Source: Acanthochromis polyacanthus (taxonomy: Eukaryota > Chordata > Actinopteri > Pomacentridae). Taken from it: a stretch of DNA of 64,000 nt. Of the stretch, positions 10,373 to 21,565 are shown in pieces. Location: NCBI RefSeq assembly GCF_021347895.1, contig NC_067132.1, positions 27,931,757 through 27,995,756 on the forward strand, read 5' to 3'. The translations under genes and the position numbers were made by a program. Position 1 is the first letter of the stretch. Each line of letters starts with the position of its first letter. The notes under the pieces were generated by a model. That model was not told the DNA's origin. It saw only the letters and a program-made list of their open reading frames with translations, and searched no databases.

Positions 10373-13082
10373 GTTTGTAGTTTTAATAGCTATATTTTGA
10401 GAGAAAAAAAAAGAAGTTTGATGACCGACAGAATCCCCAAGTGCACTGAAAAGGAAACTTTGGTTGCAAAAACAAACACAGCTGCATGGTAACATTTCAA
10501 AAGCATGATGCCGACCAAAAGCAGAGACTGCACAAGGAGACAACTTTTTAGTTTGATTGTTTAAATTAGTACCACAAAGCTTTGTAAGATGATTACAAAG
10601 CCAGATCTGAATGCCATACACAGAAAAAGCTAGTTTGGATGTCTTTGCCTAGTTAGACCATATAAGAAAGCAAAATTACAGGAAAGAAAAGGTGATCTGG
10701 TTATGTGACGAGTGGTATGTAACACCAACATGCAGCTACTCTTCTGAATTTGCCCTCTCAGAGCTGCGTGCAAGTTGAATCCGAGTTGTCACAAGTGGAA
10801 AATTATGCAGCCACAGTGGACTTGGACATTGGAGCCCTACTTAAGTCCACCATCCACTTTCTTAATGAGGGCTCCCAACTGAAAAGTCGCTTTTTGCAAA
10901 CAGCATTTTCCTCCGCATGACCACACAAGTGAGAAAATCACAACAGGGATGGAAAAACAACCCCGAACAAGTGAATCAGGCTGCAGTGCTTTTGGCGACA
11001 CGTGCTGTATTTTTTTTCCTTAGTTTTCTTCATATATATTACAGAAAATCTACAAATCACACTGTCATTTTTCTTCCAATTTTGTGCAGCATGATTCATA
11101 ATATAGCTAAATTGCATTATGCACCACACTCACATGCACTTTAAGGCATTGCCATTTATCTTTCTTATAACAACACCAACTCGAGCAAGCCTCGAGTTCA
11201 ATCCTCTGCTTGGTATTTCAGCTGAAGTACAAAGCATTTAGTCCATGTCAGGTACACAACAAACCCTGGCAAAAATAAAAATAAAAAAATACCCTGGCAA
11301 TCATTACAAATTCGCCATGTTCTAGCTGGATGATATAATATCAGTGGATAAAGAGGTGGAGGAGGGGAAGCTTGTTGGGAGAGAGAGGACAAATTCTGTT
11401 TAAACACATCTGTTGATTGGCCACACCGTGGGAATTCAGAAAATAATAACCCTGTGAAGGCAGTGGGAGAGAGCCGGGATGAGGGGATCTAAATCCACGC
11501 TGTGGACAAACAGGAAAGCTGTTTCCCTGGCACCGGGCTTCCCTCGGAGATTACATGTCTCTCGTTTTCATCATAACATCCAAGTTGGCTTGCCACCATT
11601 AATAGGACAGACCTCAGTACTTATCCCATTGCGTCGGAGCGGCCAGAAAAAAACACAACTGTGTCATCCAGACACCACTGGGTCTTTGCAAATGTGCCGC
11701 ACAGCACAGCACAGCGTTTAAGTTTTATTGCTTCTTTCCAAATGAGACATTCTTTTCACAGCTTTTACTGGGCTGGAGTGAAAAAAGAAAAAAAAAAACA
11801 GACTCAATAGGCTTGAGAGTGAGTCTGTGGGCTGCATTCAGGTGGACAGCATGAAAACGTAATATACTGTAGCTGCAGAGCACAATTCAGAGCCTGCGGT
11901 GAGTCGAGGCAGTTCCTGCACCAACAGCCCTCCCGGCAGCTCGGCCCGTCCTCGCTCACTCTCGCTCAATATACCTCCACCTCTGCAGGCTGGAGCCCCA
12001 TATACCGGCCGCTTCTTCATCTCTCCACAGTATTTAATGTGTTCCTTCCTTCCCACTCTCGCTTCAAACCTTTGCCAAATGCTTGCCTGACAACACATCC
12101 CTCAGCTTTTTTTTTTTTTTTTTGCAGCAGACAAGCAATATAGGCTCATTCTGCAGCAGCAGCAGCCGTCCCTGGCACTGACAGGAGTGGGCTTGTGTCT
12201 GCCAGAGCTGATTACTTACCAAGATAGCTGATCAAAATTGCCAAATCATCCGAACTTTGAGACAGTTTTCGACAGTGACCCCATTTTATTCGCCGGGCAA
12301 CTTCATGGAGGTTTTTGCAGGCTCGGAAATCAAATTGCACGTGGGGGTTTTATGTTTTTTTTTCTCCAGTGATAATTAATTCCACTCTCAGTATCTTAAA
12401 TCCGGGTCCAGAATAATTTATCTGGTGTTATTACCTTGCTTTTATCTTCATCTGAAGGAAGAAAAACATCATTGGGGAAACACGCGCCGGCCTCTCAAAT
12501 AAGCGTTTTTAATCTCTTTCATTAAGTTGGCATTACAGCTTTGAGAAACTGATTAGATGTCTCATTCCTGGTTGCCTGTGCTGATTGTTGTTAATAGCAA
12601 CCTGTATTGCAGGGGCATTGTCGGAGCGAGTGTCTGCTTCGCTCTGTTTGGAGCAAATCACCCAAGCACATGGCTGTTTTAATTACTGCTCCATACAGAT
12701 CAATGCGGCCTCGCTGGTGGTGGTGGTGGTGGTGCTGCCATCAGCATGCAGGATTTGAGTTTTCCTTAAAAAGAAGAAAGAGAGAAAAAAGTCTCCGTGT
12801 TGTGCTTCAGGTCCTGATTGTGAAGAGGCTGTTTGTATGAACGGGCTTAATGAGAGATTATTCTGCTGTGATTTGACACTTCGGATGCAGATGAGTTCTC
12901 ACAACTAAATAAAGGCACGGAGCTAAAAAGAGATGTAAAATATCTGAAGTCGGTGCTCGGTTTCGTTAGATCTTCTTTGTTTGGGGGATCGTTTTGTTTC
13001 GTCTGCAGCAAAAAGGACTCATGTTAAATCATCAGAAGCGCACTTGTAATGTATTAAAGTTGCAAAAGGCCCTGTATTGTAG
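10373..13082. other. Non-coding; possible conserved block 12.18-12.72 kb
   Basis: I see no gene or recognisable transposon. Simple tracts are an A-rich run (about 11,787-11,800), T18 (about 12,106-12,123) and (TGG)n. From 12,180 to 12,720 the sequence is free of simple repeats until the TGG tract and contains TAATTA-type sites (GATAATTAATTCC near 12,371, GTTTTAATTACTGC near 12,675). This suggests a possible conserved regulatory element; alignment would be needed to establish it. Confidence 0.45.
12715..12734 (+). repeat. (TGG)n microsatellite
   Basis: A short run of TGG triplets, about 20 bp, at the edge of a non-repetitive block. Confidence 0.9.
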
Positions 13083-14490
13083 TGGGAATATACCGATTAT
13101 CTGCCTGGTCGACTATAGTGGCCGATATTTGGGTCATTCCAGAATCGGAGGACATTTGGGCTGCGAAATGTTTGAAAAACACACCTTCTCTTTTACAGTT
13201 TCTACTACACATTCATCAATAATAGGTAATAAACTATCAAACGCTTGATTGGCTCAGTTTACACATCAGTGGTACCATTTTTATTCCATGTTTTATTTGT
13301 TGTTTGCTAACTCTACTCTAATCACAGTAACAGGGTTGCTAATCCATGCTAATGTTAGCTTTTTCTCAGCAGAAGCTAGATATTTAGCTAGCTGTTACTG
13401 CTGACCAAGAGGAGAAACTGACTGATGGAAAACAGTCAAAATAAATTGTTTTATCCTGATAACATGAAGTTGAGTGATACATTCGATCAAGGCTGACAAT
13501 GTTATGAAAATATGAAAAATAGAAGAGAGGACATAGCTTTACTCTATCCATTCTTTACGACAACTGATGTTAAATTCAGCGTCTCATGTGAATCACTGTT
13601 TCTTCTTCTACCAGCTAAAAAGGTTATGCTAACAGGGTCGCTGTGGACACACGTTCCGTGCGTAATTATTTATAATATTATGTTGATTGAAAATTTTAAA
13701 AAATTCCCACAATTACAAGAGACAGCAATGAAAAACATTTTAGGGGGAACTCCAGACCTACTTGGTAGCCTGTTTCTAAAAATATTTTCAAACATTCTTT
13801 CCTCTTGGCTTTTAAAATATTTAGTTGAAAGTACATCTACACAACAACCACGTTTTAGTATTTTGTACATGGATTATTTGAAATTTGATGGGTGGGATGT
13901 GAAATGTCCTCCAGTTCTGGAGTGGCCCATTTGGTGTTTTTGCGGTTGTCGGTATTGTTATTTTCAGCGATAAATGCCCTACTTTGAGTCTGATGCGGCC
14001 ACATCCTATGTCTGTTGTCTCAGAAACGCTTCTCAAGCAGAGACACTACCAGCAAAAACTGGACAAGAAAACACAAGCTAGCGCCAAAAAAAAATCAGGA
14101 AACCAACTAGTGATAAGCATGGTGGCTATGCTAACAGCTAGCAGCTAAGTTAGAGGACAAAATACCCTACAACACAATCTGGAAGACAATAACTAATAAC
14201 GCTTTAGGATGTGAACCTTAGAAGGCAATGGAAGTGATATAAGAGAGACAGATTAAGAAAACAGAACTGCTTAGCCTCAATCAATCGACACTTTGATTCA
14301 ATCACTCCTGTTTCCATTCGGTCACAACAATCCTTAGAAATGAAGAAGCCTAGTTATGAATGAGATTTCCCTGCTATCACATGCTGTTAATATATAAATT
14401 TTTACATAAATCAGCCCCAAATATTGTTTATCGGTGTTTCCAAATAATCAGAATCAACTCTGGAAAACCCATATTGATCACTATATGGTA
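13083..14490. repeat. Possible degenerate dispersed repeat
   Basis: The left part has ATACCGATTATCTGCCTGG followed by GGCCGATATTTGGG. The right part has TTATCGGTGTTTCCAAATAA and AACTCTGGAAAACCCATATT. These resemble phrases of fish repeats built on CGATTATCGGCC-type motifs. No other copy exists in the window. The interior holds a 153-codon plus-strand frame (13,512-13,973) whose translation I do not recognise and judge to be chance. Treat the limits as approximate and the call as tentative. Confidence 0.3.
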
Positions 14491-16483
14491 GCAAAAACTG
14501 GTTGCTGTTTCTTTGCACGAAAGTGAGGATATAAGAAGCTACAGTGCATATGTAAGACAAAGAGTGGACTATAAAAAATTACAACCCACGGATGTTAAAT
14601 TAATAAGACATTCAAAGGCAGAAATCTTGATTTGGTGTGTTTTATCCCCGTCTTCCTGCCCACTAATAAATGCAGTGAGTCAGAAAAAGGCGGAGGCAGA
14701 CCGAGGCTCCAGATGCCCTCTTCTGGGCCCAGACCTCCCTGAGGACAGGCTCGTCTCGTCTTGAGCAGCGTGATCCGTCCGGCGAGAGGCAGGCTGGTGA
14801 TTCCATTAGCTTAGCCCCTAATAAGAACTCCACCTGGGTCCTTGTTGTCCCGCAACACATCCCCAATCCATCTGCACCCCTTCACGCAGCAAGAAAAATA
14901 TCGAAAAAATGAACTAAAATGATTAATTTGAATGCAAATTGTGTATTTTTCTTTGAGACAAATTGCTCCAGCCTGAAAAAAGTCCCCCAATTGAATTCAA
15001 TAATATGTTCCACTCATATTTCAATAACACAATAGGTTCAGATGCTTAACTCGTGCTGGAAAAAAGCACATTTTGACCTTATGGTAGAATAACCAGCTGA
15101 ACACAATATTCCTACCTTTCCCTTTGTCCACCTGATGTACTTTTAGGTAATTTTGCACCGCATTTGCAGTCTGCCAGATGAAATTTGAAAGAACAGAAAA
15201 ATGAGCCATTACACTCCACTGGTGGCCAATTAAAGTCAACAGACGAACCAATTAATTCTGAATTATTGCTGTGCATTAGTTTTATAGTGCAAATACTCCC
15301 TCGGCTTATTAACAATTCACACACATTATTCACTGCTGTGTCTGTAATATGTTATACCTAAGTAATAATTCAATAAATTCCACATTTCTGACCACCACAG
15401 CACCGTTCTTTCGGGGCGTCTCATTTTCGGACCGCTCCAGAAGCTATCGGTTTGCTCAGACTGTGCATCTTTTAATTTTTCTTTTCACATTTCTTTAACT
15501 TTATTATAGCTGCTCTCCTCAGCGCTATTATGAGTGCACACAAATCCATCAAAAGCCAAAATAATGAACTATAAAGTTGGCTGTAAAAGTTAGAATCCAC
15601 AACTTCGGAGCTCGTTTTGTCAATTCTAGGTCCATCTCGTGCCCTCAAGTTCTTGTCCTCCACAGTTGCCATTAGGAAAATTAAAATAGCTCACTTTTGG
15701 AAAAAGTTGTGGCCATTAGCTTTTAAAGTTTTGCAAAATTCCTCATAGGTATCTTTTACACGAAGTGACTTTTGAGGATCTTGTGTCAACCTTCATGTTG
15801 CGTTTTGAATTACAAGTGAAGATTTTTGCTGCAACAAAAGCCAAAACTATGCCAGTTTTTTGCTGCTTTCTAAGAAAAATGACACTTTTTACTCTGCCAA
15901 ATGCTTTAAAAATGCCACATTTATGCTGCTCTGACCTCTTAAAGTGAAATTTTTTACAGCATCTTAAAAAATCTGACATTTTATGGAGCGCAAATGAGAC
16001 ATAAATCGTCAAAGACACCTAAAGCACAAAATCATGGAATATAAAGCATGGAGAAAAAGCATATTTCAGTTCCACGTAGCATTTTTATGGCAAACAAACT
16101 ATGACTTACTCAGCCCTGATAAACACTTGGGATGAACTTTTTAGTGCAGATTTTCACTGGTCAGGGAAGGATTCAATTATTTGGCAGTAGCGGTAGACTT
16201 GGTTCCAAAGGACCCCAAAATCCACCAAATATCTCTTCTATGTCAATATTTTCAACTTTTTTCATTTTTTTCTTCTTTTTTGAATCATTTAATTGCCATG
16301 TTAGTACTTTGACACTCATTTGAATAAAATGCCAGCAACTGCAATATCTCCAACTATGCTAGCTTTACCTTTAACAAACGTGAGAGATATGATGGGCTTT
16401 TTTTGTAATTGTTACTGTTATCATACAACTGTCTTATTAATGTTCCAGTTTTTTATTACTTTCTAATCTATGTATTCCCTTCA
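14491..16483. other. Non-coding, nothing recognised
   Basis: No open frame above about 90 codons, and none recognisable. I see no transposon ends, RNA genes or arrays. Confidence 0.55.
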
Positions 16484-16560
16484 ATTTAGTTTTATTCATA
16501 TAGCGCGTATTCACAGCTTCAATCAATTCATCTCAGTCCTTCGCATTGTAAGGTGAAGAC
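16484..16560 (+). repeat. Fragment of a dispersed fish repeat
   Basis: TTCAATTTAGTTTTATTCAT, then ATAGCGCGTATTCACA, CATCTCAGTCCTTCGCATTG and AAGGTGAAGACC. This order of phrases is characteristic of a very common fish interspersed repeat whose full copies read 'TTTATTTATATAGCGCC ... AAGGTAAAGACC'. Only about 75 bp remains. Confidence 0.55.
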
Positions 16561-18599
16561 CTCATTTAACTTTTTTCTGCTTTCATCACATTTTATCATT
16601 AATTCTAATAATTATTTTCTGTTTCTGAGCAGCATAGGCCCATCCGTTTCTCCGTACCTGCACACATACAAAGATAAAACTTGCTTCTTTTGCTAAATCG
16701 AATTAAACTGCTGGTTTTTTGTCATTATTTGAACATGTGCAGTGTCCATGAGCGCTGCATTCTATTTCACAATTTCCTTGAACAATAGCCTGCATCCTCT
16801 ATAACTGCTCCAGAAGGTTGTGTTTTCACTGCTGGAACCTCCAATCACATCAGCAGTGCGCCCACATGACTGGCCGGTAACGACGTATCATGACCTCCCA
16901 TTAAATGTCAGTCAATCCTTTGTGCGGAGCGACGCCAACACGTTTATTCGCCCCTCTCTCTGCCCTAAATGCATGCTAGTGTGGGCACTTTTGTGTCCCA
17001 TAAAGCAGTGGGCCAGTCTGAACTGCCCTGATTGACGCCTGACTCCGAGCATCCGTTCCACCTCTTGCTTAGCAAAGCTTGTGCCAAGAGGATTAAATAT
17101 GGAGTCCTCTAGGGCCATGCCATGCCATCTGGACAGAGTTGATCTGGGAGCAGGGTTGTCAGCCAGGACTGCTGAGTGCATAAAATACTGCATAACTACA
17201 TTCAAATACAGCTTGACATTTTTTATATTTTATTTTTTGGAAAAAAAGGCCCTATTTCACAGTGATTCAGTCTTCCTTTTCACCACATTGTTGTCTCTTT
17301 GTATTGTTTCCTCTAAGGAGAGGAAGAAGATTATTTGTTCTCCTTGGATTTTTATTTCTTTGTACTTTCTGCTGACTATGATTTCCACCATCTGCTGCCA
17401 CATTAGAAGACAATGATATGAAAACAGAATGATTGACAAAGTAGAGTTAACAGGGGAGACTGGATTTCAAGCGCTCCATTATTTTGCATTTTGAAGGCCA
17501 TTATTCTGTCTAGTATAAGCCCAGACGACCTAAAAGAGGGCGGTGATAATGTTGTTTTCTGAATCATCTGGATTGTATTGAAATTAAAAGCAGGAGAATT
17601 TCACATTTTACCAGACAGTGTAACGTAATGGACGGGAGAGAAAGGGGAATTTAGTTTTGCAGTGAGTCCTGTCCATCTTCAAGACAGTCAAAATGAAATA
17701 TAGAGAGGACTAAATGCTAATGCCTCAATAACCTTTTCCTCAGAGTGATGTGTGCCACCTTTGATTCCCTCACCATATCAAGGTCTAATTTTAAAGGTTA
17801 AAGCGGGTGGTTGCTCCTCAGTGTGCCAGACAGAGGCACGATGACATCAGTATTCCACATGGCCAAGAAAAGGCAAGTAGCAGAGCAATAAAATCATGCA
17901 CGACATGAAAATAAGACGAATTTAGGTCACCGTCAGCGACAACTGCCAGACTTCAGAGAAACCTGTAAAGTTTTGATGTTTAGATGATGTAATTCTTTTT
18001 CCACGGTGATCCCTGTTGGGAATAGACGAGGGGAGGTGTTGGGTTTCTTTATTAGCTCTCTTTGAGAGGGTATGGGTATTAGCAAGAACCAGCTGATGCC
18101 TCCTCTACCGACTGGATTCCCCTCAACTCCGAACCACCCCCAGGCCATTCCCCTCACCTTGTACTTTATCATCGTTTTTATTGCTCGAATCCACGTAAAG
18201 TCACATTTCACAACCCCAATAGCCTACCAATGCACATATCTGCATTACTGCACTCTAGCATCTTCCATTTGCCAACCAACGGTGACCTACAGCGAATGTC
18301 CTGACCTTAACTTAATCCTAATATCCTCTTAAATCCTAAAACTTAAACTAGTCCCAGCATACATATAAAAATCTCTGTTTTTATGGATAAAATCCAATCA
18401 GTGAGGCCTAAAATCAACCACAAATTTGTTTTTTACCACCGTTAATTCCAGATTCTATGCAGTGATTTTTTTTTTGAAAAATACCTTTTACACTTCTTTA
18501 AACATCTCCTGTAAAGAATTGGAAGCATTCCTGTTCACAAATGCACTCATCTTCCAGCTATCCCACTATCACTGTCGACATGCCATATTTCCTTTTACT
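16561..18599. other. Non-coding, nothing recognised
   Basis: Open frames of up to 111 codons (17,081-17,416) give low-complexity, unrecognisable products. No repeats or RNA genes were noted. Confidence 0.55.
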
Positions 18600-18907
18600 T
18601 GCAGCTAGAAGATCTAGGAGTTTATCTCCCAGCCTTCCTGGTATCTTTCTGCATGGAGTTTGCATGTTCTCCCTGTGCATGTGTGGGTTTTCTCTGGGTA
18701 CTTTGGCTTCTTCCCACAGCCCAACAACAACTGAAGTTAATTTGTGACTCTAAATTGTCCGTAGGTGTGAATGTGAGTGTGATTGTTTGTCTGTATATGT
18801 AGCCCTGTGACAGAACTGGTGTCCTGCCCAGGATGTCCCCTGCCTTCACCCTAAGTCAACTGGGATAGACCCCTGTGACCCTAATGACAATTAAGCGGCG
18901 TACAGAT
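18600..18907 (+). repeat. SINE/LINE-tail-type dispersed repeat
   Basis: Phrases in order: CAGCTAGAAGATC, TCTTTCTGCATGGAGTTTGC, ATGTTCTCCCTGTGCATGTG, GGGTTTTCTCTGGGTACT, GTGACTCTAAATTGTCCGTA, GGTGTGAATGTGAGTGTGAT and a final GATAGACCCCTGTGACCC ... TAAGCGG. I recognise this as a widespread vertebrate, especially fish, interspersed repeat that reads in this orientation. The left part resembles a degraded RNA polymerase III B-box region. I am unsure whether it is best classed as a SINE or as a LINE 3' tail. Confidence 0.8.
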
Positions 18908-19805
18908 ACAACTAGTATCTGAAGCCAAAACTCTACTTTCCTTTTTTGGTAAAGAAAGTCCCACCTGTTTATCTGCCAACAGAGTTGCCAGAGGATGAAA
19001 ACTCCACAAACGGATGGAAAGCAGAAGTTGCACAAATAGTGGCCAATCAAGAATAGCATTAGCATAAAGCAGTAATTGTCGGTTTCCTACTGCATGGCGA
19101 TGATAACACTGGCAGGTGACCATTCGGGTAGCATGGCATGGGAATATAATATATGTAGAAAACATTGGCCTTTGTGCTGCAGTGGTTTGCATTCTGGTAC
19201 AAGCATGGAACATAAATTACCTGGCAACCTGGCCATCAGAGCCTGATAGCAAAATGAATGTCCCCAGGACAGAAAGCAATTGTATATCATTAGGTAGACT
19301 ACATTGTTAGTAGGTAGTCAGCTGTAGCAACCTAACCATTTATACCCCAGGCTATTTTTTTCAAAAGTTCCCCCTGAAAAACAAATACAAGGAAAAACAT
19401 CCCCAAATTTAGTCAGCAACAGCTGCACTACAGAGGTCAAAATTAACAATCTTGGGCTTTGTGGATAAAATCATTTTGGGGATTTGAAATGAAACATCTC
19501 TTCATCCTTATCTCCAGGCCAGAGAGAGAGACCAGAGCAAATAAAAAGTTTTACTTCTGTCTAATCAGAACTGCAGATGAGAGTAAATAACAGCTGTATA
19601 AACAACAATAACCGATGGTATTGACCTTTGTGGCACAACAAATAAATGGTTCTTCCATTTTAGTCATTAGAATACCAGGCAGCCTCTTCAGTGGATGTGT
19701 TGTGGTTGATAACCTTAAAAAAAATGGGTTCGCTCTGTTTCTACATCAGCTGTATCCTGGTGTTAGAGAATAAACAGCTTTAAAATTTAACACATTTTTA
19801 TTACT
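18908..19805. other. Non-coding, nothing recognised
   Basis: Only short chance frames and no repeat relationship to other parts of the window. Confidence 0.55.
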
Positions 19806-20284
19806 CCCCCAAGGAATGTATCAGTGTTATGTGACGATTGGCGTACGTTTGTCTGTCTGTCTGCAACATTACTCAAACGCAGAATAACAGATTTGGATTA
19901 AATTTTCAGGGAGGGTCAGAAATGACACAAGGACCAACTGATTAGATTTTGGATGTGATGCGACTTCTAGTCTGGATCCATGGATTTGTTAAAGATTTCT
20001 GCAACATTACTCAAACGCAGAATAACAGATTTGGATTAAATTTTCAGGGAGGGTCAGAAATGACACAAGGACCAACTGATTAGATTTTGGATGTGATGCG
20101 ACTTCTAGTCTGGATCCATGGATTTGTTAAAGATTTCTGCATCATTGCGAGACAGTGGCACGGCGTCACTGTAACTATGACACAACGAATAAGAAATTTT
20201 ACGGAAATTTTACGACTGAGCAGCCTTGGCAGAGTCCTGCGCTATCTGTGTGAGTGCTTTTTCTGGTTGGTTGTTGTTAGAGGT
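19806..20284 (+). repeat. Family A repeat, longest plus-oriented copy
   Basis: The copy runs from CCCCCAAGGAATGTATCAGT through GTTTGTCTGTCTGTCTG, CAACATTACTCAAACGCAG and GGATCCATGGATTTGTTAAA. It ends with GCAGCCTTGGCAGAGTCCTG, then CGCTATCTGTGTGAGTGC and TTTTTCTGG. The last part is the reverse complement of the GAAAAGCACTCAGAGAGCGC block at 1,012 and 40,727, which ties the two halves of the family together. A 138-bp internal segment is duplicated in tandem. The copy ends where a foldback element begins. Confidence 0.85.
19861..20136 (+). repeat. Perfect 138-bp tandem duplication
   Basis: Bases 19,861-19,998 and 19,999-20,136 read identically, from CTGCAACATTACTCAAACGC to TTTGTTAAAGATTT. Other family A copies have this segment once. 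The sequence after the second unit is CTGCATCATTG, close to the unit start CTGCAACATT, so a short CTGCA microhomology sits at the breakpoints. This suggests replication slippage or, alternatively, an assembly artefact. Confidence 0.95.
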
Positions 20285-20285
20285 A

Positions 20286-20571
20286 CGGACCCATACCCGT
20301 AGCCTGTGGACTACGGATACGGCCCTTGCCATTTGCCAATCAGATACGTGAGATCTGGTCACGTGACTCCCGGCAGATGCTAGCGGTACGGACCCGTAGC
20401 ATCGGTACTACAGGTACGGACCCTAAACCTAACCCTAACCTTTGCTTACCTTTCAACAGTTTGCAGTGGTTAGCAGCTTCTTGACTCGCGAGACTCACGT
20501 ACGGGTCCGTATCTGTCTGGCAAATGGAAAGTGCCGTATCCGTAGCCCACAGGCTACGGGTACGGGTCCTT
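20286..20571. mobile_element. Foldback (long inverted repeat) element
   Basis: The left arm, about 20,288-20,351, contains ACCCGTAGCCTGTGGACTAC, GGATACGG and CCATTTGCCA. The right arm, about 20,494-20,569, is its reverse complement, containing GTAGCCCACAGGCTACGGGT. Identity is roughly 85-90% by eye, with a 7-bp insertion in the right arm. The loop of about 140 bp holds a third GGTACGGACCCGTAGC-type copy and a telomere-like tract. The phrase TTTCTGGTT lies about 17 bp outside the left arm and directly outside the right one and might be a remnant target duplication, but the fit is not clean. There is no coding capacity. It sits at the end of a family A copy. Confidence 0.75.
20421..20440 (+). 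repeat. Short telomere-like (CCCTAA) tract
   Basis: The bases are CCCTAAACCTAACCCTAACC: about three and a half vertebrate telomere hexamers with one irregular unit, in the loop of the foldback element. Confidence 0.8.
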
Positions 20572-20979
20572 TCTGGTTTGGTGATTTAACCAGACCTGTC
20601 ACTGAACAAGTTTGTTGGCAGTCAAATGTAACAGGCCCTCTTAACACCACACCCACAGATCATTACTGGATACCTATCCTACAGAGACTTCCTTTCCTTT
20701 CCAAGAAAAGCTTAATTAACCGACTTCTGCTTTGCGAAGATGGACGGGGGTTGTCTAATTTGAGTCGGACCTGAAAGGATCAGTAACCACATGAGGTCTG
20801 GACAAAAGAAGCGTCTCCAGTCGTTCACTCCGATTAGAATATCCCCGGTGACCAACAGCGGCACACACCACTGGCTCTGTGTGTGTCATGGTGGGTTTTT
20901 TTTTTCTTTTTTGTTCAAGGGGTGGGAGGGGAGCTTGCTAGTTGGCTCTAATCTGCTTGATGATGAAGATCCCCAGTGC

Positions 20980-21420
20980 TCGGGGGACCTGATGGTGGGG
21001 GAGGGAGGGAGGCGGGTGCGTTACTGTCTTACGCCAATGCAATCACGACTGTCGCTCACCACCGAGCCGGCAGCGCTCACAAACCCTCTCACATTCCCCC
21101 ATCTCTCTCTCTCTCTCTCTTTCTCTCCCCCCTTTTCGTACACACTTCCTCCCTCACTCTCCCCGGTCTCTCTGCACATACACAAGCTTCTTTCTCTCAC
21201 TTCGCCGCTCACTCACTCGCTGGCTGGCTCACTCTCCCTCCCTCCCTCCCTCCTTCTCCCTCAGTCGTCATTCTGTAACCGCACGGACACACTCCACTTT
21301 GGCTCCCGTGTTTATTTCGTTTCCAAAGCCGCCGTCGCGGGCTATAACCTGGCGCTCAAGCATCCCCCGCTGCGTTCCGGCGTGAGGCTCAAACTGTACA
21401 CAAAGAGCGGGATAATGACA
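20980..21420 (+). promoter_or_regulatory. Candidate CpG-rich promoter
   Basis: CpG density rises sharply from about 21,010 to 21,420 (for example GCCGCCGTCGCGGGC and CCCGCTGCGTTCCGGCGTG) against the CpG-poor surroundings. The middle is pyrimidine-rich with (CT)n and (CCCT)n tracts such as those often found around vertebrate transcription starts. CTATAAC at about 21,345 could be a TATA-like element but may be chance. The region ends before a purine-rich leader and a splice donor on the plus strand. The features are seen; promoter function is inferred. A 217-codon frame through it (20,791-21,444) is dominated by Leu/Ser/Pro low complexity from the CT tracts and is not taken as a protein. Confidence 0.45.
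21102..21126 (+). repeat. (CT)n microsatellite
   Basis: About 25 bp of almost pure CT inside the candidate promoter, followed at about 21,233-21,252 by a (CCCT)n tract. Confidence 0.9.
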
Positions 21421-21565
21421 CAAATGAAAGAGGAAAGAGACTGAATTCAAAAGGAGTAAAAAGAAGATTAAGAAAACAAGGAGAGAGAGCTTGCGCTAAA
21501 AAGGTGGGAGGACAGTTTGATTCAGTGCAAATTGGGATTAAACTGGCTCTGCTGGAAAGTTAAAG
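21280..21565 (+). other. Candidate non-coding first exon (5' UTR)
   Basis: The sequence after the CpG peak is purine-rich (GAAAGAGGAAAGAGACTG, then AAAAGGAGTAAAAAGAAG) and has no long open frame to its end. It stops at GTTAAAG with intron-like GTAAGC following (donor at 21,565/21,566), a strong match to the vertebrate AAG|GTAAGT consensus. The organisation of CpG island, CT-rich start region, purine-rich leader and donor is typical of first exons of long vertebrate genes. The true 5' end is unknown and may lie within 21,130-21,300. No gene identity can be given, because no coding exon follows in the window. Confidence 0.4.

Noticed and set aside
10229..10621. 130-codon minus-strand frame
   Set aside because: Its right-hand coding part is ordinary sequence and its left part is the family A repeat; no plausible protein.
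11180..11215. tRNA-like or SINE B-box at CTCGAGTTCAATCC
   Set aside because: No matching A-box at the right distance, no cloverleaf and no other copy.
13512..13973. 153-codon plus-strand frame
   Set aside because: No recognisable motif, no splice context, and it lies in a probable degenerate repeat.
20421..20440. Interstitial telomere as evidence of a chromosome fusion
   Set aside because: Only about 20 bp with an irregular unit, and confined to the loop of a foldback element; far too short for a fusion scar.
20791..21444. 217-codon plus-strand open frame
   Set aside because: The middle is Leu/Ser/Pro low complexity forced by CT and CCCT tracts, no domain is recognisable and the start context is arbitrary. 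It is better explained as promoter and leader sequence.
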